From Edaphochlamys debaryana (lineage: Eukaryota > Chlorophyta > Chlorophyceae > Chlamydomonadales), in assembly GCA_016858145.1 (NCBI GenBank), contig JAEHOE010000040.1, positions 1 to 64,000 of the forward strand: 64,000 nt of DNA, read 5' to 3'. The notes beneath the pieces are model-generated. The model did not search any database, was not told where the DNA came from, and saw nothing but the letters and a program-made list of their open reading frames with translations. Each line of letters begins with the position of its first letter. Position 1 is the stretch's first letter. Positions 43,801 to 56,362 of the stretch are shown piece by piece. The translations under genes were made by a program, and so were the position numbers.

Positions 43801-45296
43801 GGTCGTAACGGCAGCGCCGCCAGCCTGCCGGCTCGGTTGGCCGAGGCGGCGGAGGCCAACGGCTCAGCGACCGTTGCCTCGAGCGGTAGGAGGGGAGGGC
43901 CGGGGAGCGGGCACACGAGGAACCGCACCTGCTGAGACGAAACGCCTGTTGCAGGGGTAGGGCTAGAAGGGGGAGCCTGAAGCCCCTCTGTGCGGAGTGC
44001 GCGACACGGGGGCAGGGCGAGAGCTGACCGCCCCCTCCCTCCCCTTCCGTGCCCCCCCATCCCCGCCCCCCACCCCCACCCCCACCCCCCACCCCCCCAA
44101 GGCCGCCCCGACTACGGCTTCCGCTCCAACCCCCTCATCCGCCTCACGGGGAGCGAGGAGGCGCTGCTGAGCGCCACGGGGGACCAGCCCCGCCTGTGGC
44201 TCAACATCGAGGACTACCTGTACTACAACAGGTGTGCGCGTGCTACGTGCATGTGCTGTGTACGTTGTACGGTATACGGCAGAGCGGTGGGGAGAGAGCG
44301 CCTTGATTGCTCGCCTGCTTGCGTGGTGACACATTACTAAGCGCAGGAGGCGTAAGCTCCTGCGCGCCCTCCAATCTGCCGTCCCGATCCCTCCCGTCCC
44401 CTCCCCCTCCCCCTCCCCCTCCCCCTCCCCCTCCCCCCTCCCCCTCCCCCTCCCCCTCCCCCCCCAGGCCCGTCCGCCGCTCCAACCTGGTCTTCAAGGC
44501 GCTGTACGGCTTCCTGCGCTCCGACCCCCGCTGCGGATCCACGGGGCTGCAGGGGGGCGGCGCGAGGGCGCACTGGGGCAAAGCGGGTGGGGCGGGGCGG
44601 GGGCCTGTGTGGGGCCGGAGGGGGAGGGGCTGTATGGGGAGGGAGGCCGGGGACGGGGGGGAGGGCGGGGGCCTGGCTGGGGGGGGCATGTGTCGTGGCT
44701 GTGTGCCCCCGCTGACCCGGGGCCCTGTCCGCCGTTCTTGCCCGGTGCCCACGACCCCGACCCCCCCCTCTCCGCCCTTTGCCAGGCTGGCCGGACGCCG
44801 GCTGCTGGCACGGCGACAAGGAGTATCCGGACACGTGGTGCGACTTCGGATGCGCCGTACAGCAGCTGGACCCCACGGGTGAGGGGTGGTGGAGAGGGGC
44901 GGTAGGGGTTTTGCGGCGGGCTGAGGATGGGAGGGGGCAAGCGCACGTGGGTGTGCGTGTGTGGCACGAAAGGCCTTCATGCAATCGGGCGACAACAGAC
45001 CACCTGCAGCATCAGTCTCATCTCCATCTGCCCACCTTCCTCCGTCCCACCATCATCCCTCTCACTCCAGACCTGTTGAACCCCTTTATCCCACACCTCC
45101 CAACCTCCACACTTCCGTCCCACCCCCAGGCAAGTTCAGCCACGCCGAGGACCGCTGGACCTGGAGGGGGGTGCCCCTGGAGCGGTGCTGCGGGCCGCAG
45201 GGCTTCAACGCCTCAGCCCCCGGCTGCGTGTGTGCCGTACAGCACGACCGGAACGCCAGCGCCTGCCCCCCGCCGCCCTACTACACCTACCGATGA
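37883..45296 (+). CDS. Secretory-pathway FAD oxidase of the gulono-/arabinono-lactone oxidase family
   Basis: 19 exons: 37883-38108, 38395-38462, 38596-38649, 38881-39058, 39174-39343, 39484-39561, 40233-40298, 40478-40624, 41028-41147, 41461-41506, 41699-41808, 42144-42579, 42837-42955, 43439-43480, 43708-43885, 44102-44231, 44468-44586, 44786-44878, 45130-45296; 848 residues, all phases fit. A hydrophobic run at about residues 32-60 acts as signal or anchor. FAD_binding_4 features: RIVRPDTLEDVVAAVQ, GVGGGWSW (108-114), RTIDLLRFLA, STGTHGSS, RVSVGRLGIVT. The C-terminal ALO domain ends in HWGK (758-761), the HWxK hallmark, plus DPTGKF. Oxidation of an aldonolactone or other sugar derivative is inferred. 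Oddities: no His in the GGGWS loop where flavin is covalently held in animal GULO, a long Ala/Thr insert, and a Cys-rich tail. Intron 11 looks GC-AG. Confidence 0.85.
42627..42780 (+). repeat. GGGGGCT minisatellite in intron 12
   Basis: About twenty near-perfect 7-bp units (GGGGGCT) in the sense strand of the intron between 42579 and 42837, with minor variants near the 3' end. Each unit has a G5 run, so pre-mRNA and DNA could form G-quadruplexes. Confidence 0.9.
44390..44466 (+). repeat. CCCCCT polypyrimidine repeat before exon 17
   Basis: Around a dozen CCCCCT units lead directly into the acceptor at 44467. It is an extreme polypyrimidine tract; similar but less regular C-rich tracts precede most exons of this gene. 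Confidence 0.85.
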
Positions 45297-46378
45297 GGGA
45301 GCGGGGCGTGAGGAGGCTGGGGGGCGGCACGCTGGGACGAATGCCGCCTGGCTATTCAGCCCAGGGTGGCCATTGAGGTTTGGGGCTGAGCCCCCGCCGT
45401 CTGGCTCGACGTACAGTTGTAGCACTAGCATTTGTGCCTTTCGTGCTGAGCGTGTACTGCGCATGTCGGGAGCATTCTGTCAAGTGAGCAGGGCGCGTGG
45501 GCAGGATGCCGGCCGGACAGGTTGGACGGGGAGACCTAGGGAGCATTCGTGTTGTTACAGTACTTGAGTTATCTCTCCATGGAGTTAAGGCCCCATAGGC
45601 CGGCGCACATTGGCATGCGGGATCATGGATTGCAAACTTAGATGCCCGCGTGCAAACGTGGACGCGCCATCAATTGGGCCTGGCTACCGGTATTATAAGG
45701 ACCGCATTTGCGGTCCCTCTTGCCGCCCGTCCGTCATTGTAAAAGCTTTCGACCGTCCCTCCCCTCACGGATCACGGATAGCGTGAAAGCCCCAGGAGCA
45801 GTGAGCTTATTATCATCAAGCCGACAGCAGAAATAAGAGGAAGACTAGGATGCATCACGGAGTCAATGCATGTCTTGTCTTAACGCCACGCAGCCCGCCC
45901 CAATGCTGCGGTGCCGGCAAGGGCTTGCACTGACCATCCCCCAATCCCTCTCTCTGCCACCATCCAGCAAGTACAAACGGTCACTCACAGCGCACATGAA
46001 TCAAGCCCTTCCATCCCCACTTCAGACGTTCAGAGTAAACCCCTGGCAACCCGAGAGCTTCCTCTACCACCAACGCAAGTCCTCATCAAGCCCCCAGTGC
46101 ATCAAACCCAACGCCTCCCTCCGTGCCGAGGCCGCCGCCTCCCATCATGAAGCCACCGCAATCCTCCTTCGCCCCGCCAGCCCCATGCCCCATGATCGCA
46201 ACCGCTCGTGCTCTAAGTCCCCAGCTCGCCCCCCCCCACCAGCCCTCTAGCCCGGCTTCGCCCGTGTCCGCTACATGTCGCTGCACGCGTTCCAGCGGCC
46301 GCCGCCCGCCCTCCAGGCGCTGCTGGCTCCACACGGGCGGTCGTGTCCAGCCCTGGTCACATCTGCCGCCCTGCGGCC
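45297..46378. other. Intergenic between convergent genes
   Basis: 3' flanks of the FAD oxidase (plus) and the fibrillin gene (minus). A TGTAA poly(A) candidate is at about 45738. A small hairpin with 8-bp arms (45699-45706 / 45709-45716) follows a TATTATAA. No gene seen. Confidence 0.45.
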
Positions 46379-49300
46379 TCACTGCTTGTCCACCTCCGGG
46401 TAGATGCCCACGTCCTGAGGAAAGGGATGGCGAGGGATGGCGAGGAAAGGGATGGCGAGGGACGATGCTTTGCCCCTCGCACCCGAGCAGCACGAGGGGT
46501 TCGTCGCCTGGGCAGGATAGGGCACCGCACGGTGATTGGTGGTGGTGCTGAGCCCCTCGAGCCCTTGTCCCCTAAACCAACCCCAGTCCCCTCCCCCTCC
46601 TCCCCCCCCCCGCACCCCATCCCTCCCCCTCCCCCCCCACCTTGAGCATGACGAACACGCGCCCCTCGTCGTCCCGGCTGATGCGCAGCGTGTCGTCCAG
46701 GTACGTGGTCAGCATCCACAGCACCGCGGCGGAGGACACGGGGCCGCCCCCCGGCACCGGGACCTCGGGCGTCACGGCGCGGTCGAGCATGCCCTGGGCG
46801 GCCTGGGGGGCGTGGGCGCGGGTGGGGTAAGGCAAGGAAGGGCAGGGGGTGAGGGGCGAAACGCCAAGTGTGCCGACCTCAATTAGCGCGTGCGCGTGCG
46901 CTAGGGTAGGGGCTGAGGGGGCAGTCGGGAACAGAGTGCGAGGGCAGGCATGCGCGCGGGGGCACGGCACGGGGTCCTAGTGTGGCCCCACGCTTTCACC
47001 TCTAGGCCCGAGTTGATGGGCTCCAGCAGCTTCTTGAGGGGGGACATGTCCAGGGTGGCGCCCAGGACCGTGATGGAGTCGGGGACCTGGAGGCAGATGG
47101 AGGGGTGGTGTTTGGAGGGCGGGCGGGGAAGGTGCCATGCAAGTGCTCTTCCTGGACGGACCCCTCCGGACCTGGCCATGACCAACTGCTCCTTGTGCGG
47201 CGAAGGCGCCCCATCACACATCCCCTCCCCTCAGTCCCGTGTCCTCTTCCCTCCAGCGTAGAGCCCCTGTAAGAGCCCTGACAGCCTGCCTCCCCTCCCA
47301 CCCCTCGAGCGCCCCGCTCTCACCTCGAGCGCCGATATGAGCTGCGGCGTGGCCACGTAGGTGTCGAGTCCCACCTTGGTCAGCCGCACCTTGAACTGCC
47401 GGGGGGAGCGCACCTCGAGGCCGGTCTCGGCGCGGAGGGACATGAGCATGGGCACAGCGAGGTCGATCTGGGGGGGGGGAGACAGGGGAGGGGGCAGCGA
47501 GGAAAACAAGTCAAGTCAAGTTGGTGCGCAGCGGAACGCTGGGCAAGAGGAACAAGAGAGCCCCGACAAGAGGCCAGCGGGGAGGCAGCGCGCTCCAAGT
47601 AGGCCCCCCCTACCCCTACCCCTACCCGTGCCCGTGCGTGCCGAGTAGCGCCAGGAAGAGCGAGCAGGGACACCCGCCCCGAGCCTGCTCCCCGCACCCG
47701 GCTTCCCCGCACCTTGTTTGTGGCCGACAGCGTTACCGGGTCCACCACCTGGTACACGTCGCCCACGTCCACCAGCGGCATCGAGTCCAGCGCCCCCAGC
47801 AGCATCAGCGTCGCAACGTTGCTCGTGTACACCAGCTTCCAGCGCCCGGACAGGGCGGTGACGGCCTGGGCGGGCGGCGGGAGCGGGACAGGGAAGGAGG
47901 GTCAGACGGCAGACAGGGGCAAAGCAGCGCCGAGGCCAGAAGCGCGGGTGGGTGGGACCCCGGGCCCTCGCGACTCTGAATCCTCGGGCCGCAGACTGGC
48001 CTCTTCACCAAGCTCAGACACACGCCCCAAGCCCCTCCTCGTGCTCCGCACCCTCCAGCCTCTCCGGAGCTAGCGCAACCCTGCCCACTCGCCACCTCTC
48101 ACCCATCACGCCGTCCCCGCCCCTCTTTCTGGACCTAGCCCTGTGGACCCAGCCGCGACTCACGTCCGTAGGCGTGGTGTTGGGGTTGCGCGCCTCCAGG
48201 GCCGTGACCAGCTCATCGATGGTGGAGCGCTGCTCGGCGGAGGCCGCCACCCCCCGGGCGGTGGAGTAGACCAGGTCCAGCAGCGCCGAGCGGATGCGCT
48301 CCGCCGTGATGGGCTCAGCGGCGGGGGCGGCGGCGGCCGGGTCGTCGTCGGAGTCGTCGGTCGGCGGCGGCTCGGCGGCGGCAGGCGGCGGCGCCTCCGG
48401 CGCCGCCGGGGCGGCCGTGGTTGCGGAGGGCGCGTCGGCGGCGGCCGTGGCGGGGGGAGCCTCGGGCTCGGAGGTGGTGGTAGCGGGCTCGGCCGTGGCG
48501 GCGGCGGCGGTGGTGGCGGCGGCGGCTGCCTCAGCGGCGGCGGCGTCCAGGGCGCCGGCGGCGGAGGTCTCGGGTGCGTCCGGGTAGGCGGGCTGGGGCT
48601 CGGGGAGGAGGGACTGGGGCGCGGGGGCGGCGAGGATGCCGAAGGGGCCGCGCGCGGCGGGGAGCTCCATGGGCGGCGGGGGTGCGAGTGGGAGTGCGGT
48701 CGGCGGCGGCGGGTTGCGGGGGAGGGCGGTGGGGCCGGGCGAGGCGGCGAGGGTGCGGTTGAGCGAGGCGATGAAGGAGTGGGGCAGCGAGGCGGCGGCG
48801 GGGGAGTCGGGGCCCAGGTCCTCGCCCGAGCTGGCTGGCAGCTGCTGGGGCGGGGGTGGGGCGGGGTGGCGGTGGGCAACGAGCGGGGGTGCAGTTGGCG
48901 AGAGGAGTGATGCCGCCAGCTGGGATGAGGGTGGGTGGTTCAGGGTCTCAATCAAGGAGAGGTGCAACACGCCCAGTCGCAATCTCTTCCAGTGGATCAA
49001 GGGGTCATGAGAAAGGCCGTGGGGGCTTACCGGGGGGTCGATGAGGATGCCCTCGGTGGTGGCAGCGCCCAGCACCGCCGCCGCGGCGGCGTCCACCGCC
49101 TGGGCCTCCGCCGCCGCCGGCAGCGCTCCGCCGCCGATGGCCAGGGAGGCCGCCACGTCAGCACGCCGCTGCTCCTGCGGGGGCAAAGCAAGCGGTTGGC
49201 ATCAAGAGCTAGGGCGGCTACGACCAAACGGCCCCACCACGCCATCAGCGCCGCAGAAACAGGGCGGCGACCCCAGGCCAACAAGAGAGCTTGACGGGCC

Positions 49301-52300
49301 CTCCACGGCTCCGGCCCAGCCCCCCAAAGGCCTTCTTCTTGCAGTCCTGTCCATGCGCAGATAACCCCCGCCTCCTTTGAAGAGGACCCCACCAGGCCCC
49401 ACCTCCTCAAGGATCTTCCAGGATCTGCTCCGCAGCAGCAGCACCCACCCTTGGCCCTCAATCTCCCTGCCCGGAGATTCCCCGGCCCGCTCCCCTCAAA
49501 TTGTCGTACCTCCTCCAGGATCTTGTTGATGAGGCGGATGCGGTCCAGCAGCTTGCCCGTGGTCCCCGGCGTCACGCCCAGCGGCCCCGCCAGCGCCTCC
49601 AGCGCCTCCGCCAGCGGCCGGGGCAGCGCCGCCAGCTCGGAATCGGCCGCCGCCACCTCGGCGGCGGCGCCGCCAGCCATGGCCATGACGCGCTGGGGCT
49701 CGGGCTCAGGCTCGGCGGCGGCGGCGGGCGCGGCGGAGGGTGACGGCACCGGTGGCAGGTCGAGTTGAAGGTTGGCAGTGGTGGAGCTGTCGGCGGCGAC
49801 GGCAGCGACTGCCGCCGCCAGCGGCGTGCCGGCGACGTCGGCGGGCAGGGGCGTCGGCGGCAGCAGGCCGCCGGCGTCGGGCCCTGGCGAGGTGTCGCCC
49901 AGCGGCGACGGCGACGGTGACGGCGGCGGTGTGTGAGGCGGCTGGTCCTCTTCTGTGGCTGCCTCCGCCTCCGCCAACGCCAGCGGCTCCAAGTCCGACT
50001 CCGAGCTGGTGCTGGGGCTGAGCGACTCGCCTCCGTCAGCGCCTGCCGCCGCCGCCGCCACCTCCGCCTCCGCCGCCGGCTCGTCGGCGGGGAGCACGAC
50101 GACGCGGGCGTCCATGGACGACAGTGGCGCCGGCGGTGGCTCGTCGACGGAGGTGAGCACCAGCGGCGACTCCGCATTCTCCTGACCGCCGCCCTCGAGC
50201 ACCGTCGCCTCCACCACCGCCGCTGTCGCAGCCTCGGCAACGCCGCCGACGGCGGCCGCAGCGTCGTCAACCACCGCAGCCGCCGCCTCGGCGGCGGCGC
50301 CGACGGCCGCCGCCGCGCCCTCCGCCGCCGCCGCCGTGGTCTCCACGACGGCGGCGGCGGCGCTGGTCACGAGCCCGCCGGCCATGGCCGCCAGCTGCTC
50401 CACCGTCTCCGGCAGAGGCTCAGGCTCGACGTCAGAGATGGCGACTGGGGAGTCGGCGGCGGCGACTGGCGGCGCCTCCGCCACCACCTCCGCCGGCGCG
50501 GCTTCCGCCGTTGAGGCTGCCTCCGCCTCCGCCACGGTCTCAACTGGTGATGCCGCGTCGGCTGCGGATTCTGCGACCGGCGCAGCGGCGGCCGCCTCCT
50601 CGTCGGCGGACGACAAAGCCGGCACCTCCTCAGCGGCGGAGGCCTCCTCCTCCTCCTCAGAGCTCGCCTCCGCCAGCGCCGCCTCCGCCGCCGCACCGAC
50701 GCCCGACACAGCGACGCCGCCGCCGACTGCAATAGCGACACGCTCCGCCACCGACGCGGCCTCCGCCTCCGCCGCCTCCGTCGCCGCCATCTCGACGGCC
50801 TCCGACACCGCCGCCGCCGCCGTGTCAGCAATGCCGGCGGCAGTAGACGATGCCGCCGCGGCGGCGGCGCTGGTGATGGCGGCGGTGAGATCCGCTGGAT
50901 CCCGGATCCTGTCCTCGGCCTCCGCCGCGTCGGCGACGCGGGTGGCGGCCTCGACGGCGGCGTCAGCGACGGCGTTCGCGGCCCTGGCAGCGGCGCGAGT
51001 GGCGGCCTTGGCGGCGGCGTCGGCGACGGCGGCGCTGACGCGGGCAGCGGCGATGGCGGCGGCGTCGGCAACGATCGAGGCGAGGCTGTTGGAGGCCTGC
51101 GTGAGGACGTTGGAGAGGGTTGCGCTGGGGCTCTCGGCGGCAGGCGCCGCCGCCACCGCCGCCGGAGCGGCAGCGGCAAGTGCCGCGGCAGCGGCGACGG
51201 GGATAGCCGCCTCGAGCTCGGGCGGCGGCGCCGCTGCCGCCACCTCCGCCACCGCCGGCGGCAGTGCCTCCACGGCGCCGGCCGGCGGCTCCTCAGCGGT
51301 CGCCTCCGCAACCACAACCGGCGATTCTGGCTCAGGCTCAGAAGGCACCCCCTCCGCCTCCACTGCGGCGGCGCCTGCCGGCTCCTCCGCCACGACAAGC
51401 GGTGGCGCCTCGTCCTCGGTGGCCACCACCGCCACCTGCCCTGCCTCCGTTACCTTCGCCTCCGCCACCACAGCGGCCTCCGCCGGCTCCGCCTCGGCTG
51501 CGGCCTCGGGTACCGGTGCCTCTGCCTCCGCCGCCACCTCCGCCGCTACCGGCTCATCGACAAGTGCTTCCACGGCAGGCTGCGCCTCCGCCGCCTCCGC
51601 CACCGTCGGGACGTAAGCAGCCTCCGTTGAGGCGGCTGCTTCAGCGACCGTTACCGCCGCCACCTCGACTGGCTCATCCTCGGTTGACACCTCCGCCGCC
51701 GGCTCGGCGGCAGCGGACGAGGTTTCAGCGGAGGCCTCAACGACCGCAGCAAGGGCGGGAGCGGGGGCTGCCTCCTCCACGTCCGTGGCGGGCTCTGGCC
51801 CAGCCGCTGCCGCCGCCAGCATCGGGGCCGCCTCGTCCTCGGTTGGTACCGCCGCCGCCGCCGCCGCGGCTGCGGCCTCAGCCACAGCGCCCTCCGCCGG
51901 GGCCTCGGCCGTGGCGGGCGACTCGGGCTCATCCTCGGTGGCCACCTGGGCCGCCGCCTCAACCACGGCTGCGTCCGCCGCCTCAACCACGGCAACCTCA
52001 GCCGCAGCCTCAACCACGGCCGCGGGGGAGGCGTCAGCGGGAGCGGGCGCGGCCTCGTCCTCAGTCGCAACCTCCGCCACCGCCACCGCAACCGCCTCAG
52101 CCACAGCTGCCGGGGCAGCCTCAGCGGCGGTCGGCTCCGGCGTAGCTGCTGGTGCGGCCTCTACCGCTGCCGGCTCCGCCGCCGCCTGTGCCTCCGCCGC
52201 CGCAGAGACCGGTGCCGGCGCCTCCGCCACAACGGCCTCCGCCGCCCCTGCCTCCGCCACCACAGCAACGCCTGGCTCCGCCTCCGTCATGACGCTGGCT

Positions 52301-55300
52301 GCCTCCGCCACAACCGCCGGAGCGGGAGCGGGCTCGGCCTCAGCGGCCGAGGCCGGGGCGGCCTCGTCCTCGGTCGCAATCGCTGCCGGGGCGGCCGCCT
52401 CCGCCACCACCGCGACAGCCTCAGCCTCAGTAGCAGCGGGGGCGGGCTCTGCCGGCGGCGTCTGGGCCTCAGCCTCTGTGGCTACCTCCACGGCCGTCGC
52501 AGCTGCGACAGGCACCTCGGCGGAGGGCTCAGCCTCAGCCGGCGCGGCCTCAGCCGCCGGGGCGGGGGCCGGGGCGGCCTCGTCTTCGGTCGGCACCTCG
52601 GCCGCCGCCGGGAGGGGAGCCTCCACTGCTGCCGCCACGACCGGAGCGGCCTCAGCCGCCGGAGTGGCCTCGGCCGCCTCCAAGGGCACCTCGGCAGCCG
52701 CCGCCACCGCCACCGCGTCCACCCCAACCGCCTCCGCCGGCGCCACCACCAGCTCAGGCGCTTCCGCCGCCACCACTGCCGGGGCCTCGGCAGCGGGCTC
52801 AACGGCCTCCGCTACCTGCGCCTCCGCAACGGGTGCCTCGGCGGCAACCACCGCCGGCGCCTCCGCCAGCTCTGAGGGCTTGGCCTCCGGCATCTCTTCA
52901 GCCGCGGGCGTCACAGCCGCCGCCAGCACGGCCGGGGCCTCCGCCACGGCCGCCAGCGCCGCCTCCGCCGGCACCTCGACCACCGCCGTCGCCTCCGGCG
53001 CAAGCACGGCCGGCGCCTCGGCGACGGGCTCCGCCTCCGCCAGCACTTCCGCCGGCACGTCGGCGGAGGCCGCAGCGGGAGCAGCCTCCGCCGCCAGCAC
53101 CTCTGGGGCCTCCGCCACGGCCGCCGGCGCCGTCTCCGCCGGCACCTCAACCACCGCCGCTGCCTCCGGTGCAAGCACGGCCGGCGCCTCGGCGACGGGC
53201 TCCGCCTCCGCCACCACCTCCGCCGGCACGTCGGCGGCGGGCGCAGCGGGAGCAGCCTCCGCCGCCAGCACCTCTGGGGCCGCCGCCACCGTCGCTGGCT
53301 CCGCCTCCGTCGCTGGCTCCGCCACCGTCTCGATCTCCGGGGCCAGGACCGCGGGCGACTCAGCCACCGGCGCAGGGGCCTCAGCAACCGCCTCCGCCAC
53401 CTCAACCACCTCCGCCTCTGCCGGGGCGACGGCGGCCGCCACCACCGCCTCCGTCGCCTCAGGTGCGGGAGAAGCCGGCTCGGCGCCCACCGCAACCTCA
53501 GCTGCCGCAGCGACATGAGCGGCGAGTGCCTCAACGGCTGCCGGCTCCTCAGCAGCGGGGGCCGGCGCAGAGCCCGCCTGTGCCTCCGCTGGGGCAGCAG
53601 CGGCCTCCGCTGGCTTGGCCGTGCCGAGGGCAATCGCGGCGGCAGCGAGGGCGGCCGCTGCAGGCACGGCCACACTTGCGACCTCAGCCTCCGGGGCAGC
53701 CTGCGGCACAGTCTCCGGGCTGCCCTCAGGGGCGGCCTGCGGGGCAGCCGCATCTGAGGCTGCGGCCTCGGGGGCCGGGGCCTCGGCCTCCGCGATAGCG
53801 GCGGCAGCGGTGGGGACGGGGACTGTTGCGTCAGCGGCGGGGAGCGCTGCCTCCACCACCTCCGACTTGGCCTCCTCTGCAACCGCCGTCGGCTCAGCGG
53901 CAGCGGCTGGCTCCGGAGCGACGGCGGCTGGCGGCGGCGCCTGCGCCGGCTCAGCGGCCTCCGCAGGCTTGGCTGCCACGACGGCGGCAGCCGCCGCAGC
54001 GGTCACGGCGGCGGCAGCAGCAACGGCGGCCGGCGCAGCCGTGGCCTCAGGTGACGCCTCAGCAGCGGTGGGGGGTGGAGGTGGGGGCGGCGGAGCCGCC
54101 ACCGCTGCTTTGGATTCCGGAGGCGGCGGCGAAGCAGCCGGAGCTGGAGCTGGCGCGGCAGAGCTCTTAGGCGCCTCCTTGGAACCGCCGCCGCGGCTGA
54201 CCAGCGTTGCCACGCCGGCAGCGACAACGGAGCTGGCTCCCGCCGCCATGACGACGGTTGAGGTGCCGCCGCCGCTGCCCTCCGCGGCCTTGGCCTCCGC
54301 TACTGCCGCTGCGGCGGCGGCGCGCGCCGACGCCATGGCCGTCAGGGCCTTGCTGCGGGCCGCCTCCGCCGGGCCCACGCTGGTGGCGGCTCGGTCTGCC
54401 GCCGCCGCCACCGCTGCCGCCGCGGACTTAGCCTCCGCTGCAGCGGCCTTGGCGGCGGCGCTGGCGACCTTGGCGGCATCAGCCGCCCGCAGCGCCGAAG
54501 ACAGGTCGCCGCTCTCGGCCTGCTTGACGGCGGCAGCGGCCTTGGCGGCGGCGCCTTCGGCGGCGGCCGCCTCCGCTTCCGCTGACGCCAGGCCCTTGGC
54601 AGCGGCAGCGCGCGCCGCTGCCGCGCTGTTTGACGCCGCCACGGCGTCGGCGGCGGCATCGCCGGCGGCGTCCATGGCCCTCTCGGCGTCCTCGGCGCTG
54701 CCGACGTCCTCGGCCTTGGCCGCCAGCGCCTGCGCCGCTACCGCCGACTTGCTGGCCTTGGCGGCGGCGTCCCTGGCAGCCCCCGCCGCCCGCTCTGTCG
54801 CCTCCGCCGCCTCCGCTGCGCGCGCGTCGGCGCTGCGGGCCGCCTGCACTGCCTCCGCCGCCGAGCCGGCGGCACGGTCGGCGGCGCCACGGGCCTCCGC
54901 CGCCTCCGCCAGCGCCGCTGCTTGGCTCTTGCCCGACACCACCGCCGCCGCCTCGTGCGCGGCGCGACGGGCCTCGTCGCCGTTGGCGGAGGCCTGAGTG
55001 AGACGCTCCGCCGCCGCCAGCGCCGCCTCTAGTCGGGCTCGGGCGGCGGCAGGGTCGTCCTTGATGGGGGGTGCGACCATGGGAGCCGCGAAGGCTAGGT
55101 CGCCGATGACCTCACGAGGTGCAGCGGGGGCGTGGTGGGAGGATGGAGGCGGGGAGGAGGGTGCGGAGGCTAGGGGAAGGGCGGCGGCGGGGGAGGCGGT
55201 GATGGCGGCGGCGGCCAGCGCGGCGACCAGGGCGGAGGGGGCCTGCGGGGCGGGGCGGGGGGGGGTGAGGGGAGGGGGTGGATGGAAGCCGGGCAGTCGC

Positions 55301-55881
55301 GTGGGGCAGCAGCACCCACGGCAGCATGGCAGAACAAGGAGGTGGCCGAGGGACCCAAGCCAGGCTTCAGTTGGGGGCGAGGCCGGCCCGAAGGCGGGCG
55401 GCAGCTGGCAGGGGCCCTTGTTTCGCAAGGGACGTCACCCCATGACTGCCCCCCACGCCCTCGCCGGTGCAGCGCCCACCTGCGAGCGTGCCGTTGCGAC
55501 CCCAGCCGCGAAGCCCGCAAGCAGCGCTGGAACCGGGCCATTGAGCTCTCCTTCATGAGCTCCGTGTGTTGGAGCAACGGTGTCGTCGCTGCGAGCAGGC
55601 GTTCGGCGAGTCAATCGACGCCACAAACGCCCGAGTTGCACCCTAGCAAGAGCGCAATCTACAAGCACAGGCTCACCCTGAGGCTCCAGCCCGAATGAGT
55701 GCCTTCCGGGGCGACACCTGCGTAGGGAAGCAGCGACATGCGAGGGTGGGCGTTCTGCACAGGAGCCGTCATGATGCGCCAACATGAGTCTCCGTAAGCG
55801 GCAAAAGCTGTACTGCGCGCGCGAGGCACCACTTGCGCGCAGCACACTAAAAGCCACTTGCAGCATGTGCGCGACCCACAA
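46379..55881 (-). CDS. Giant plastid fibrillin / plastid-lipid-associated protein (PAP domain)
   Basis: Firm exons: 55242-49510 (1911 codons), 49174-49031, 48844-48164, 47865-47713, 47467-47324, 47086-47000, 46802-46641, 46414-46379, all in phase 0. The last five carry a PAP/fibrillin domain: ALSGRWKLVYTS, YQVVDPVT, PDSITVLGATLDMSPL, TYLDDTLRISRDDEGRVFVML. Fibrillins coat plastoglobules and thylakoid lipids. The preceding ~2,150 residues are Ala/Glu/Val/Pro-rich with near-repeats (ADVPAEV, EAPAVLAPE, ATEDEAAPA), far longer than known fibrillins. The first exon is uncertain. The frame ending at 55480 is open up to ATG 55881. Alternatively MARFQRCLRASRLGSQ (55542), which resembles a transit peptide, may splice from a donor near 55424 to an acceptor near 55172. 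The total is about 2,380 residues plus exon 1. Confidence 0.75.
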
Positions 55882-56362
55882 CGCGCCGGCCCGAGCTGAT
55901 GGTTAGTGCTAGTGTGTCACGGCCATGTCTTGCGTACAGCAATGTGCGCGCGAGGAAAACGCAAGGACGGCTATTGCATTCCGGCAACATTCGCTCTGGC
56001 CCGGCGCGTTTGCAGGCTCACCGCAACGCGCCATCGTGTAGGTTGCTGCACAGGTGCTATCAAGCCCTTCCTGGGCGACTGCCCGAGACCGGTCGGCAGC
56101 ATGACCAGTCTGGAGCAGGACTATGGTCTAAATGCACAAGCAATGCAACTATTCCATCACAGTACACAACACGAGAGAATGCAAGCTGCCGTGGCCGCGA
56201 CGAACCGTTTCCGTGGGCACATTCCGTACGCCGTACAGTTGGTGTGGAGTCCAGGCTGAATGCATACACTCACGTCAACCCCAATATCACTCTCAACACT
56301 CCCTCAATCACACTGCTAGCTGCAGCACCCACACGAGGACCCTACTGGCCACCAACTCAGCC
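55882..56362. promoter_or_regulatory. Divergent intergenic region
   Basis: Separates the minus-strand fibrillin gene from the plus-strand coiled-coil gene. Short ORFs only. Presumably holds both promoters; no motif is certain. Confidence 0.4.

Noticed and set aside
49951..54997. Long plus-strand Ala/Ser-rich ORFs such as 50336-51616, 51785-53518 and 53615-54997
   Set aside because: They mirror the GCN-rich codons of the minus-strand fibrillin exon; the minus frame alone has consistent splice sites.
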